This document shows, piece by piece, positions 47,123 to 55,881 of a stretch of DNA of 64,000 nucleotides (positions are counted from its first letter, which is position 1; the number at the start of each line of letters is the position of its first letter). Below the pieces are notes generated by a model that was not told where the DNA came from, did not search any database, and saw nothing but the letters and a program-made list of their open reading frames with translations. The position numbers were made by a program, and so were the translations under genes. Source of the DNA: Beggiatoa alba B18LD (GTDB taxonomy: Bacteria; Pseudomonadota; Gammaproteobacteria; Beggiatoales; Beggiatoaceae); the NCBI RefSeq assembly GCF_000245015.1, contig NZ_JH600070.1, positions 2,450,778 to 2,514,777 of the forward strand, in the 5' to 3' direction.

Positions 47123-48916
47123 ATGAAAAACATTCGAAATTTTTCTATTATTGCCCATATCGACCATGGTAAATCTACGTTAGCTGACCGCTTTATCCAA
47201 GTATGCGGTGGTCTTGCTGATCGTGAAATGGAAGAGCAAGTTTTAGATTCTATGGATTTAGAACGGGAACGTGGGATTACTATTAAGGCGCATAGCGTCA
47301 CACTTCACTATAAATCCCGTGATGGACAAACCTATCAATTAAATTTTATTGATACACCTGGACATGTTGACTTTTCTTATGAAGTCTCGCGTTCTTTAGC
47401 GGCTTGTGAAGGGGCATTGCTGGTTGTCGATGCGGCACAAGGGGTTGAGGCGCAAAGCGTTGCAAATTGTTATACCGCTATTGAACAAGGTTTAGAAGTC
47501 GTTCCTGTTTTAAATAAAATTGATTTGCCTTCTGCTGACCCTGAGCGAGTGATTCAACAAATTGAGGAAATCATCGGGATTGAAGCAAAAGAGGCTGTTC
47601 GAGTCAGTGCTAAAACAGGGCTTGGGGTTGTTGATTTATTAGAAGCATTATTAATCCGTATTCCCGCGCCTAAAGGCAGTGTAGATGCACCTTTGCAGGC
47701 GTTAATTATCGATTCATGGTTTGACAATTATCTGGGCGTTGTCTCTTTGGTGCGTGTCGTAGATGGCAGCCTAACCAAAGGTCAAAAAATTATGGCAATG
47801 TCTAACGGACGACGTTGCCAAGTGGAAAAAGTTGGGGTATTCACGCCTAAGCCTTTAGACTGTGAGCGTTTAAGTGCGGGTGAAGTTGGTTTTGTGGTTG
47901 CGGGTATTAAAGATATTGATGGCGCGCCTGTTGGTGATACCTTAACCAGTGCTGATCAACCCGTTATTGAACCTTTACCGGGGTTTCATCCGATTCAACC
48001 GCGTGTTTTCGCGGGTATGTATCCGATTGATGCGTCAGATTATGAAGCCTTCCGTGAGGCTTTAGCCAAATTAAAATTAAATGATGCGGCTTTGCATTTT
48101 GAGCCTGAAACCTCGCTGGCTTTAGGGTTTGGATTCCGTTGTGGTTTTTTAGGTATGTTGCACATGGAAATTGTGCAGGAGCGGTTAGAGCGTGAATATG
48201 AATTAGACTTAATTACGACCGCGCCCACCGTGATTTATGAAGTTGTCACCACAAAAGGTGATATTGTCATGGTGGACAATCCTGCAAAACTACCCTTGCA
48301 AAATTATGTTGCTGAAATGCACGAGCCTATTGTTGAAGTCAATATGCTAGTCCCTCAGGAATATTTGGGTAACGTCATTAATTTGTGTATTGAAAAACGT
48401 GGGGTACAAACCAAGCTGTTATATACAGGCTCACAAGTTTCATTAGGGTATGAACTCCCAATGAGTGAAATGGTATTAGACTTTTTTGATCGTTTAAAAT
48501 CAGTAAGTCGTGGTTATGCTTCGTTAGATTATCATTTTCTCCGTTTTCAAATGGCTAACCTTGTTAAGTTAGATGTTTTAATTAACGGTGAAAAAGTAGA
48601 TGCCTTATCTATTGTTGTACATCGAGATCAAAGTACATCACGTGGACGAGATTTAGTCGAAAGAATGAAAGATGTTATTCCTCGTCAAATGTTTGATGTC
48701 GCCATACAAGCAGCAATTGGTTCACAAATTATTGCTCGTCAAACAGTGAAAGCGTTACGTAAGAACGTCTTAGCAAAATGTTACGGGGGCGATGTGAGCC
48801 GTAAACGAAAACTTTTAGAGAAACAGAAAGAAGGGAAAAAACGCATGAAACAAGTGGGCTCGGTTACGATTCCGCAAGATGCCTTTTTAGCTGTTTTACA
48901 CGTTGGAAAAAAATAA
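47123..48916 (+). CDS. lepA: elongation factor 4 (LepA)
   Basis: A 597-residue translational GTPase. ATG 47123 gives [19 protein letters not shown], the conserved LepA start; the frame is open upstream to 47087. G1 [10 protein letters not shown]2 RERGITI, G3 DTPGH, G4 NKID. The C-terminal LepA-specific domain ([20 protein letters not shown]) is intact. LepA back-translocates or assists ribosome assembly. First gene of the lepA-lepB-DUF4845-rnc-era cluster. Confidence 0.97.
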   Translation: MKNIRNFSIIAHIDHGKSTLADRFIQVCGGLADREMEEQVLDSMDLERERGITIKAHSVTLHYKSRDGQTYQLNFIDTPGHVDFSYEVSRSLAACEGALLVVDAAQGVEAQSVANCYTAIEQGLEVVPVLNKIDLPSADPERVIQQIEEIIGIEAKEAVRVSAKTGLGVVDLLEALLIRIPAPKGSVDAPLQALIIDSWFDNYLGVVSLVRVVDGSLTKGQKIMAMSNGRRCQVEKVGVFTPKPLDCERLSAGEVGFVVAGIKDIDGAPVGDTLTSADQPVIEPLPGFHPIQPRVFAGMYPIDASDYEAFREALAKLKLNDAALHFEPETSLALGFGFRCGFLGMLHMEIVQERLEREYELDLITTAPTVIYEVVTTKGDIVMVDNPAKLPLQNYVAEMHEPIVEVNMLVPQEYLGNVINLCIEKRGVQTKLLYTGSQVSLGYELPMSEMVLDFFDRLKSVSRGYASLDYHFLRFQMANLVKLDVLINGEKVDALSIVVHRDQSTSRGRDLVERMKDVIPRQMFDVAIQAAIGSQIIARQTVKALRKNVLAKCYGGDVSRKRKLLEKQKEGKKRMKQVGSVTIPQDAFLAVLHVGKK

Positions 48917-49789
48917 ATGATTTGGGATTTAGCGGCTTACTTAGTAGTTTTAATTATCATCAGTACGGTAATCTGGTTATATGATGTTTTTTATCTTGAG
49001 CCTAAACGCAAAGCCGCATTAACACGGCTTTCCGAAAATGCAAGTAATACAGATTATCAACATGTTGGACAGATTCCTTTTTTTGTGGACTTAGCCCGTT
49101 CTTTATTACCTGTCTTTATTATTGTTCTTGTACTGCGTTCATTCCTTGTAGAGCCTTTTAGAATTCCTTCGGGTTCTATGATGCCTACTTTATTGGTTGG
49201 CGATTTTATTCTCGTCAATAAATATACTTATGGGATTCGTTTACCTGTATTGAACTGGAAAGTATTGGATATTAATCAACCACAACGGGGGGATATTATC
49301 GTCTTCCGTTATCCCGAAAACCCAGCAACTCCTTATATTAAACGGCTTGTTGGCATTCCAGGGGATAAAATTGAGTATCATCATGTCAATAAAATGCTAT
49401 ATGTCAACGGTGAGCCAATTCTACAAGTGCCATTAGGGGCGTATATTGGCATTGGTTCTAGTGCAGACATGACCCAACAAAAAGCAGAAGAATTAACCGA
49501 ACATCTTTTTAACAAAAAGCATTCTATTTTGATTGTGCCTGAAAAAAGAAGCCCAATTCCGCAAACTATCAGCAGTTGGACTATCGGTGAAAAACAATAC
49601 TTTGTCTTAGGTGATAACCGTGATAATAGTCTTGATAGCCGTTTTTGGGGAATCGTGCCTGAAGAAAATTTAATCGGCAAAGCGTTTTTTATCTGGATGA
49701 GTTGGGATAGCAAATTACCCAACTGCCAATTGTTGTCACCAACCAGTTGTATTAACTGGGGTAGAATTGGTACGAATTTGGATAGTTAA
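48917..49789 (+). CDS. lepB: signal peptidase I
   Basis: A 290-residue inner-membrane protease that cleaves Sec and Tat signal peptides. Two N-terminal membrane segments (about 4-22 and 60-78), catalytic Ser87 in RIPSGSMMPTL and Lys142 in YIKRLVGIPGD, and the box E GDNRDNSLDSRFWG. Its ATG starts on the base after the lepA stop, implying translational coupling. Confidence 0.97.
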   Translation: MIWDLAAYLVVLIIISTVIWLYDVFYLEPKRKAALTRLSENASNTDYQHVGQIPFFVDLARSLLPVFIIVLVLRSFLVEPFRIPSGSMMPTLLVGDFILVNKYTYGIRLPVLNWKVLDINQPQRGDIIVFRYPENPATPYIKRLVGIPGDKIEYHHVNKMLYVNGEPILQVPLGAYIGIGSSADMTQQKAEELTEHLFNKKHSILIVPEKRSPIPQTISSWTIGEKQYFVLGDNRDNSLDSRFWGIVPEENLIGKAFFIWMSWDSKLPNCQLLSPTSCINWGRIGTNLDS

Positions 49790-49860
49790 TAATTCCCCCC
49801 GATTGTTTTATCCAAACCACCAATGAAGCCCAATCACTAACAATTAAGGAGTGCAAAAAC

Positions 49861-50238
49861 ATGAATATGAGCAAGCATCAAAAAGGGATGGGGATGTGGA
49901 GTTTATTATTTTTGCTGGCAGTATTAGGGACAATTGCTTGGGTTGGAATGAAACTTGTTCCCCTTTATTTGGAAGGGAAAAAAATCACCATGACGTTGGA
50001 AAATATTCGGAAACAACCCGATTTTGCGAATATTACTAAACAAGAGTTTACCAAACAGTTGTTTCAACGCATGAATGTTGATGGCATCAAACGCTTAGAA
50101 GGTAAAGAAGCACAAGAAGCCATTATTTATGAGCGCGTTCCTAAAGGCACACGGATTACTGTTCCTTACCAAGTTCGTGAACCCATTTTTGATAAGTTTT
50201 ATTTTTTATACGACTATAGTCATACGATTGAACCTTGA
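49861..50238 (+). CDS. DUF4845 membrane protein
   Basis: A 125-residue protein with one N-terminal membrane helix (about 12-34) and a small extracytoplasmic alpha/beta domain. KGMGMWSLLFLLAVLGTIAW and VPLYLEGKKI are typical for DUF4845, which is consistently found between lepB and rnc in gammaproteobacteria. Function unknown. GGAG lies 10 bp before the ATG. Its stop overlaps the rnc start. Confidence 0.88.
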   Translation: MNMSKHQKGMGMWSLLFLLAVLGTIAWVGMKLVPLYLEGKKITMTLENIRKQPDFANITKQEFTKQLFQRMNVDGIKRLEGKEAQEAIIYERVPKGTRITVPYQVREPIFDKFYFLYDYSHTIEP

Positions 50239-50912
50239 AGACGGATTATTCAGCTTTATACAAAGTCCTAAATTACCTGTTTAGGCAAGAGTCTTACTTG
50301 ACCATGGCACTGACACATCGCAGTGCTGGCAGTCGCAACAACGAACGCTTAGAGTTTCTAGGCGATTCGTTGCTCAACTACATTGCGGCGGAAGCACTGT
50401 TTGAACGCTTCCCAACAGCAAGCGAGGGAGAACTTACTCGTTCACGCGCGACCCTTGTCCGCGAGGAAACACTTGCCGAAATTGCCCAACAACTTAACTT
50501 AGGTGATTACTTACAGTTAGGGGGAGGCGAGTTAAAAAGCGGTGGGTGGCGCAGACCCTCTATTCTGGCTGATGCACTAGAAGCTGTTTTTGGTGCAATT
50601 TATCTGGACAGCGATATACAAACTTGTAAGCAAGTTATTTTACGCTTGTTAAAACCCCGTTTAGATAAGTTATCGCCACATAAAATTACCAAAGACCCCA
50701 AAACCTGTTTGCAAGAGTATTTACAGGCTCAACAGCGACCGCTCCCTGTTTATCGTGTGTTAACAGTACAAGGTGATCCACCGACACAACATTTTGAAGT
50801 GGAATGTCAGGTAGAAGGTTTAACAGTTCCTGCATACGGAACAGGCGACAGTCGACGACGTGCAGAACAAGCAGCAGCTCATAAGGCATTGAATATTTTA
50901 AATGGAAACTGA
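50235..50912 (+). CDS. rnc: ribonuclease III
   Basis: A 225-residue dsRNA endonuclease. The RNase III signature NERLEFLGDS carries Glu37, Glu40 and Asp44; the second acidic site is in LADALEAVFGAIYLDS. A C-terminal dsRNA-binding domain (KTCLQEYLQAQQRPLPVYRV to RRRAEQAAAHKAL). The start is TTG at 50235, overlapping the previous stop as TTGA, so reinitiation is likely. Processes rRNA and many mRNAs. Confidence 0.95.
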   Translation: MKTDYSALYKVLNYLFRQESYLTMALTHRSAGSRNNERLEFLGDSLLNYIAAEALFERFPTASEGELTRSRATLVREETLAEIAQQLNLGDYLQLGGGELKSGGWRRPSILADALEAVFGAIYLDSDIQTCKQVILRLLKPRLDKLSPHKITKDPKTCLQEYLQAQQRPLPVYRVLTVQGDPPTQHFEVECQVEGLTVPAYGTGDSRRRAEQAAAHKALNILNGN

Positions 50913-51801
50913 TAATTATCGTTGTGGGTACGTTGCCATTGTTGGTCGTCCCAATGTAGGAAAATCAACCCTACTTAATCATTTGTTAGCGCAAAAAATC
51001 AGCATTACATCACGCAAACCACAAACAACCCGCCATCGCTTACTGGGCATCAAAACAGAAGAACACGCGCAAATTGTTTATGTGGATACACCTGGACTAC
51101 ACCAAGATAAGCATACGGCGATGAATCGTTATTTAAATCGTACCGCTTTGGGTAGTTTAGATGGTGTCGATTTAGTTGTGTGGCTCGTGGAAGCCTTAGC
51201 ATGGACAGAAGAAGATGCACATGTCTTAAATGTATTAGAAAACATGAATATTCCTGTCATTCTAGGCGTTAATAAAGTGGATAAAATTGCTGATAAAGCG
51301 TTATTACTGCCTTTTTTAGAAACGATTACACAAAAACGGGATTTTTTAGCTGTTTTTCCTTTATCTGCTTTACGCAGTATCAATTTGGATGAGTTGGAAA
51401 AACAAATCGTTGCAGAATTACCACTCAGTCCACCATTATTTCCCGCTGACCAAATCACTGATCGAAGTGAACGTTTTTTTGTAGCAGAAATTATTCGTGA
51501 AAAACTCATTCGTCGTTTAGGGGCTGAATTACCTTATCGTTTAAGTGTGCAAATTGAATACTTTACTCAAGAAGAAAAGCACATTCATATCAGTGCCATT
51601 ATTTGGGTAGAGCGAGAAGGGCAAAAAGCTATTGTTATTGGTAAACAAGGACATGTGTTGAAAAAAGTAGGGGAAGAAGCGCGGAAAGACATTGAGTTGA
51701 TGATTGAACAAAAAGTCTTTTTACAACTTTGGGTAAAAGTAAAACAAGGTTGGCATGATGATGATCGAGCATTGCGACAATTAGGTTATACCGATGAATA
51801 A
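50902..51801 (+). CDS. era: GTPase Era
   Basis: A 299-residue ribosome-assembly GTPase. G1 GRPNVGKS (15-22), G3 DTPGLH, G4 NKVD, and a C-terminal KH domain with VIGKQGHVLKKVGEEARKDI that binds the 3' end of 16S rRNA. ATG overlaps the last 11 bases of rnc. recO, which often follows, is absent; the next genes are convergent. Confidence 0.97.
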   Translation: METDNYRCGYVAIVGRPNVGKSTLLNHLLAQKISITSRKPQTTRHRLLGIKTEEHAQIVYVDTPGLHQDKHTAMNRYLNRTALGSLDGVDLVVWLVEALAWTEEDAHVLNVLENMNIPVILGVNKVDKIADKALLLPFLETITQKRDFLAVFPLSALRSINLDELEKQIVAELPLSPPLFPADQITDRSERFFVAEIIREKLIRRLGAELPYRLSVQIEYFTQEEKHIHISAIIWVEREGQKAIVIGKQGHVLKKVGEEARKDIELMIEQKVFLQLWVKVKQGWHDDDRALRQLGYTDE

Positions 51802-51860
51802 CTTAATTTATCGGTGACGTGCTCTAACTCCAATTCTGCGAGATTTCTAAAATAAAACGG

Positions 51861-51896
51861 AGACCTGTTAGGTTTTGAAAACCTAACAGGTCTTTT
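51861..51896. terminator. palindrome C, copy 4 (compensated), terminator of era
   Basis: AGACCTGTTAGGTTTT (51861-51876), G, AAAACCTAACAGGTCT (51878-51893), then TTT. Compared with other copies G-C at the fourth position after CCT is changed to T-A on both arms. Lies between era and convergent exbD and may serve both. Confidence 0.85.
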
Positions 51897-51942
51897 GCGA
51901 TATATATCAAGGAAAAGAAAGGATTGCCCTGAGTGAGTTGGA

Positions 51943-52386
51943 TTAATTACCCGTTGTCGCTTCTGCGGCTTGTGCAGGCTCTGTTACAAAACCAACTTGG
52001 CTTAAACCTGCGGTATGAATCGCTGATAAAAGGTTCGCAATTTTTTCATACGGTGTACTTTTATCAGCTTGTAACTGTAAAGAAGGTTGTGGGGTTTGAG
52101 TTGATGCCGTTTGTAAGCGTTCGGGCAATTGTGCCACGCTAATCTGCTCTTTATCCCAAAACAATTCACCTTTTGCATCAATGGTGATTGCAATCATTTT
52201 AGGTTCTTCTTTCACAGGTTCTGTGCTGGCTTTGGGTAATTCCAGCTTAAATGCATGTGGTGTCAGTAATGGTGCGGTTACAATAAAGAGAATAAGTAGC
52301 ACTAACATGACATCCACCAGCGGAATAATATTTATTTCCGCCATGGTTTTATCTTCGCCTTGTTCATCAAAACTGCCAAATGCCAT
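51943..52386 (-). CDS. exbD: ExbD/TolR family biopolymer transport protein
   Basis: A 147-residue protein: one N-terminal membrane helix carrying the essential Asp (INIIPLVDVMLVLLILFIVT) and a periplasmic domain. Together with ExbB it uses the proton motive force to energise TonB. The start is adjacent to the exbB stop (1 bp). Confidence 0.92.
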   Translation of the reverse strand: MAFGSFDEQGEDKTMAEINIIPLVDVMLVLLILFIVTAPLLTPHAFKLELPKASTEPVKEEPKMIAITIDAKGELFWDKEQISVAQLPERLQTASTQTPQPSLQLQADKSTPYEKIANLLSAIHTAGLSQVGFVTEPAQAAEATTGN

Positions 52387-53136
52387 TTATGCCGCCTCCT
52401 GTAAAGTGAAGGATTCAACGTGAGTTGATGGTAATGTGCTTGAGGATGGGTTCACACGTCCGCCCGTATTAAGATAGGCATATAAATCATGCGCAAAGGC
52501 ATCTAGTTCATTAAAGTAGCTTTGATAACTACGTACAAGGGCGTTATAGCCTAAAACAGCAGGAATCGCAACGGCTAAACCGATAGCGGTCATAATAAGT
52601 GCTTCCCCGACAGGTGCTGCAACGGTTTCTAAAGAAGCAGAACCCGCAGAACTGATGCGCATCAGCGCGCCATAAATTCCTAACACTGTTCCTAATAACC
52701 CGATAAACGGCGCGGTACTGGCTATACTGGCAAGGATGGTTAAGCCTGCTTTTAAGCGTTCCGTCTCCTTGTTAATAATCCGACGCATTGTTCTGGTAAT
52801 AAATTCGCTATGTGAGCAAATCATATTCGCACGATTTGGCGCAAGCCGTTCATGATGAATAGCCGCTTGAATGCTGTGTCCTGTTAAGTAGGAAAAGGGT
52901 TCATAGCCTTTTTGTTGTTGTGCAATGGCATTGAGTGTTTGTAAAGAATCTGCGTGTTCAAAGCGACGACGAAATTGTGCAGTTCGTATTTTTATAATCA
53001 GTAATGTCATGGTTTTGCTGAGTAATAAATACCAAGATAACAATGACATAACGACTAAAATAATGCCGATAGTTAATGCTAAGGGGTTTTCCATCAGGTG
53101 CAGTAGAAAACCATCTAATCCAAAATGTGTTTGCAT
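52387..53136 (-). CDS. exbB: MotA/TolQ/ExbB proton channel family protein
   Basis: A 249-residue membrane protein with three hydrophobic segments (about 14-36, 135-158, 170-195). LTILASIASTAPFIGLLGTV and VAAPVGEALIMTAIGLAVAI are the conserved ExbB/TolQ blocks. It sits between tonB and exbD, which argues for ExbB rather than TolQ. Confidence 0.93.
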   Translation of the reverse strand: MQTHFGLDGFLLHLMENPLALTIGIILVVMSLLSWYLLLSKTMTLLIIKIRTAQFRRRFEHADSLQTLNAIAQQQKGYEPFSYLTGHSIQAAIHHERLAPNRANMICSHSEFITRTMRRIINKETERLKAGLTILASIASTAPFIGLLGTVLGIYGALMRISSAGSASLETVAAPVGEALIMTAIGLAVAIPAVLGYNALVRSYQSYFNELDAFAHDLYAYLNTGGRVNPSSSTLPSTHVESFTLQEAA

Positions 53137-53141
53137 AACAA

Positions 53142-53927
53142 TTACCCTTCCAATTGAAAATTAATCGGTACAATAACCCAAGCTCCAACAGCCTCCTCGC
53201 CACGTTTAGCGGGCACAAATCGCCACTGCTTAACGGTTTCTAATGCCGCTTGATCTAAGCGTTCATAACCACTTGATGTGGCAATTTCTAATTTTTCTGC
53301 ACGTCCATTTGCATTGACATGAACCCGTAATTTCACTTTGCCTTGTTCTCCGCGCCGTTTGGATAACAATGGATAGTTGGGGGCTGGATTGTTTAAATAA
53401 GCCGCATTGAAAATGGGTTGACTCACAGGTGCTGATGACGCGGTGGGTGCGGGCATTGGACGGGTTTGAACAGGAGGGCTAGGGGAACTCACTGCTTGTT
53501 GTACAGGGAGGGGCACTGTTTGTGTCGCTGCTGCAACGAATGTAGGCGCAGGTTGAACAACAGGTCTTTCAGTCATTATCGGTTTATGTCTAGGTCTTTC
53601 TACATGTTTTCTAACATGTTTAGGCTTATCCATCACTTTTTTTATGGGCTGTGGACGTGGCTTTTCTACAACGCTTTTTTCAACAGGCGGGGGGGTGGGG
53701 ATGGGTTCAGGTAACGGTAATGCAACAACGGGCGCAGGTTGCGGCATAACAGCGGCAGGCTTAGGACTCGGCTGGCTTAAACTCACTTGTATGACTTTGG
53801 GCAGTGTGTCGGGAACAACCGTTGCTGCAACGCCACGACTGAGTAATTGCCAAATCGCAAGCCCATGCAATCCAATGACGATTGCAATAAAAAAACTACT
53901 TTTTGTAACATCTTGTACGTACTTCAT
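53142..53927 (-). CDS. tonB: TonB family energy transducer
   Basis: A 261-residue protein: one N-terminal membrane anchor (about 10-28, SSFFIAIVIGLHGLAIWQLL), a Pro-rich and Lys/Arg-rich periplasmic spacer (about 50-170), and the C-terminal TonB domain (NPAPNYPLLSKRRGEQGKVK, then AALETVKQWRFVPAKRGEE). Transduces energy to outer-membrane receptors. First gene of tonB-exbB-exbD; a Fur-type box lies 106 bp upstream. No receptor gene in the window. Confidence 0.92.
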   Translation of the reverse strand: MKYVQDVTKSSFFIAIVIGLHGLAIWQLLSRGVAATVVPDTLPKVIQVSLSQPSPKPAAVMPQPAPVVALPLPEPIPTPPPVEKSVVEKPRPQPIKKVMDKPKHVRKHVERPRHKPIMTERPVVQPAPTFVAAATQTVPLPVQQAVSSPSPPVQTRPMPAPTASSAPVSQPIFNAAYLNNPAPNYPLLSKRRGEQGKVKLRVHVNANGRAEKLEIATSSGYERLDQAALETVKQWRFVPAKRGEEAVGAWVIVPINFQLEG

Positions 53928-54032
53928 GCTTACAATCTCTGTTATACATTAAACTATTTGTATTTTTTAATAAAATAGAGCTTAAATAACAATTTTTTAT
54001 TCTTTTATATTATTTGATAATTTAAGAGTTAA

Positions 54033-54047
54033 TGATAATTATTATCA
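54033..54047. promoter_or_regulatory. Fur box
   Basis: TGATAAT-T-ATTATCA is a perfect 7-1-7 inverted repeat matching the Fur consensus core, in the 232-bp region between divergent tonB and tag. It most likely controls tonB-exbB-exbD in response to iron. Confidence 0.82.
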
Positions 54048-54159
54048 TCTATTTTGTAAAGTAAACTCAGTTATGTGGTGCTTGTTATTCTCTTGACTAT
54101 ACTATTTCAGGGATAAAAATGAAGTATATTGAAGCATTAAGATTAGGAGAGGATAAAAA

Positions 54160-54732
54160 ATGCAGAATCGTTGTGCATGGGCAAACGCAAGCCCTTTAGA
54201 GTGTTTATACCATGATCAAGAGTGGGGATGTCCTGTACATGATGATCAGGTTTTATTTGAATTTTTACTGCTAGAAGGGATGCAAGCAGGTTTAAGTTGG
54301 CGCACTGTTTTACAGAAACGCGATAATTATCGGCAAGCACTCGCCAATTTTGATCCTGTAGAATTAGTCAACCTAACGGAAGTACAACAAGCTGAATTAC
54401 TTTGTAATGCAGGGCTAATTCGTAATCGTGCTAAAATTGCAGCAATTCCCATTAACGCACGTGCATTTTTACAAGTTCAGGCAGAACAAGGGAGTTTTGC
54501 TAATTATTTATGGGGATTTGTGAATGGGCAAGCTATTCAAAATCAATGGCAATCGCTCAGTGAAGTACCTGCTTACACGCCTTTATCAGATAAAATCAGT
54601 AAAGATTTGAAAAAAAGAGGATTTAAATTTGTGGGCACAACAATTTGTTATGCCTATATGCAAGCCATTGGTCTGGTTAATGATCATTTAGTCGACTGTT
54701 TTCGTTATACTGAAGTTCAATCAATGAGATAA
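54160..54732 (+). CDS. tag: DNA-3-methyladenine glycosylase I
   Basis: A 190-residue base-excision repair enzyme removing 3-methyladenine. The structural zinc ligands Cys5, His18, His176 and Cys180 match E. coli Tag with a one-residue offset. RCAWANASPLECLYHDQEWG and LEGMQAGLSWRTVLQKRD are diagnostic. AGGAGAGGA lies before the ATG. xth follows after 4 bp, so the pair forms a repair operon. Confidence 0.96.
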   Translation: MQNRCAWANASPLECLYHDQEWGCPVHDDQVLFEFLLLEGMQAGLSWRTVLQKRDNYRQALANFDPVELVNLTEVQQAELLCNAGLIRNRAKIAAIPINARAFLQVQAEQGSFANYLWGFVNGQAIQNQWQSLSEVPAYTPLSDKISKDLKKRGFKFVGTTICYAYMQAIGLVNDHLVDCFRYTEVQSMR

Positions 54733-54736
54733 TGCA

Positions 54737-55513
54737 ATGTTTACAATTGCTACATGGAACGTCAATTCACTACGTGTGCGTTTACCCCAGCTATTGGATT
54801 GGCTGGCACGGGTACAACCTGATATCGTGGCACTGCAAGAAACTAAAACCATCGATGCTAATTTCCCACTCACTGACATTCAACAAGCAGGCTATCATGC
54901 TATTTTTGCAGGGCAAAAGACCTATAATGGCGTTGCTTTATTAAGCAAATTTTCTGATATCACTGATGTTGTCACCGAATTTCCACACTATCCAGACCCG
55001 CAACGACGTGTTCTTGCAGCAACCTACCCAAATGGTTTACGTGTTCTGAATCTCTATGTGCCTAATGGAGAAGCGATTCACTCAGAAAAATATCAGTATA
55101 AATTGGCTTGGTTGCAAGCATTACAAGATTATGTTGCAGATCAACAGCAAAAAACCCCTTATCTTTGCCTATTAGGCGATTTCAATATTGCCCCACGCGA
55201 TGAAGATGTTCATAACCCTAAATCGTGGGTTGGTAAAGTATTGGTCAGTCCTGAAGAGCGTAATGCCTTACAAAATCTGTTTAATTTAGGCTTGGTTGAT
55301 ACTTTTCGCCAATTTGAACAACCGCCTGCAAGTTTTAGTTGGTGGGATTATCGTGGCGGTGGGTTTCCACGTAATCAAGGATTACGTATCGATTTGATAT
55401 TAAGCAATGCTGCACTCGCAAAAAACTGTCATACTTGTTATATAGACAAAGCACCGCGTCAATTAGAACGCCCTTCTGATCACACGCCTGTTGTCGCAAC
55501 TTTTGACATCTAG
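54737..55513 (+). CDS. xth: exodeoxyribonuclease III
   Basis: A 258-residue AP endonuclease / 3'-5' exonuclease. ATWNVNSLRVRLPQLLDWL, the metal ligand LQETK, YNGVALLSK, LGDFNIAPRDEDVHNP and the C-terminal PSDHTPVVA contain the catalytic Asn, Glu, Asp and His. Processes the abasic sites made by glycosylases such as the upstream Tag. Confidence 0.96.
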   Translation: MFTIATWNVNSLRVRLPQLLDWLARVQPDIVALQETKTIDANFPLTDIQQAGYHAIFAGQKTYNGVALLSKFSDITDVVTEFPHYPDPQRRVLAATYPNGLRVLNLYVPNGEAIHSEKYQYKLAWLQALQDYVADQQQKTPYLCLLGDFNIAPRDEDVHNPKSWVGKVLVSPEERNALQNLFNLGLVDTFRQFEQPPASFSWWDYRGGGFPRNQGLRIDLILSNAALAKNCHTCYIDKAPRQLERPSDHTPVVATFDI

Positions 55514-55546
55514 TTTTTTTATTGAGAACGTTTTTTGCCTGAGTTT

Positions 55547-55840
55547 ATGTCCACTTGGTTCACAAAATTCTTATTCGTCCTACTATTTACATGGCTATTT
55601 GCTGCCTCTATTCAGCTTATTGTTGTACGTCATCAAACCCGTATGTTATTTGCTGAACTACAACGCTTAGAAAAACAACGGGATGAGTTAAATATTCATT
55701 GGGGACGATTACAGATTGAACAAACGACTTATGAACAACATGAGCGTATTGAGTCATTAGCCCGTGAAAAACTTCGCATGTTTGCGCCAATGGGAAAAGA
55801 TATTGTGATAGTTACCTCATCGCCTGTGGTTAACCCATAG
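55547..55840 (+). CDS. ftsL: cell division protein FtsL
   Basis: A 97-residue bitopic protein: short cytoplasmic tail, one membrane helix (about 5-25) and a periplasmic leucine-zipper-like coiled coil (LQRLEKQRDELNIHWGRLQI) followed by ESLAREKLRM, the FtsL end motif. ATG 55547 is chosen; an upstream TTG at 55535 would add four residues. It recruits FtsB and activates FtsWI. Normally it lies after rsmH; here it follows xth. Confidence 0.85.
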   Translation: MSTWFTKFLFVLLFTWLFAASIQLIVVRHQTRMLFAELQRLEKQRDELNIHWGRLQIEQTTYEQHERIESLAREKLRMFAPMGKDIVIVTSSPVVNP

Positions 55841-55881
55841 TTTTGTCTGAACTTAATCCGTACTACGCACTGCTGTTACAC

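Noticed and set aside
54119..54199. Short open frame (MKYIEALRLGEDKK...) overlapping the tag start
   Set aside because: It ends inside tag in another frame, lacks its own good ribosome site, and the AGGAGAGGA it spans serves tag. A leader peptide cannot be excluded.
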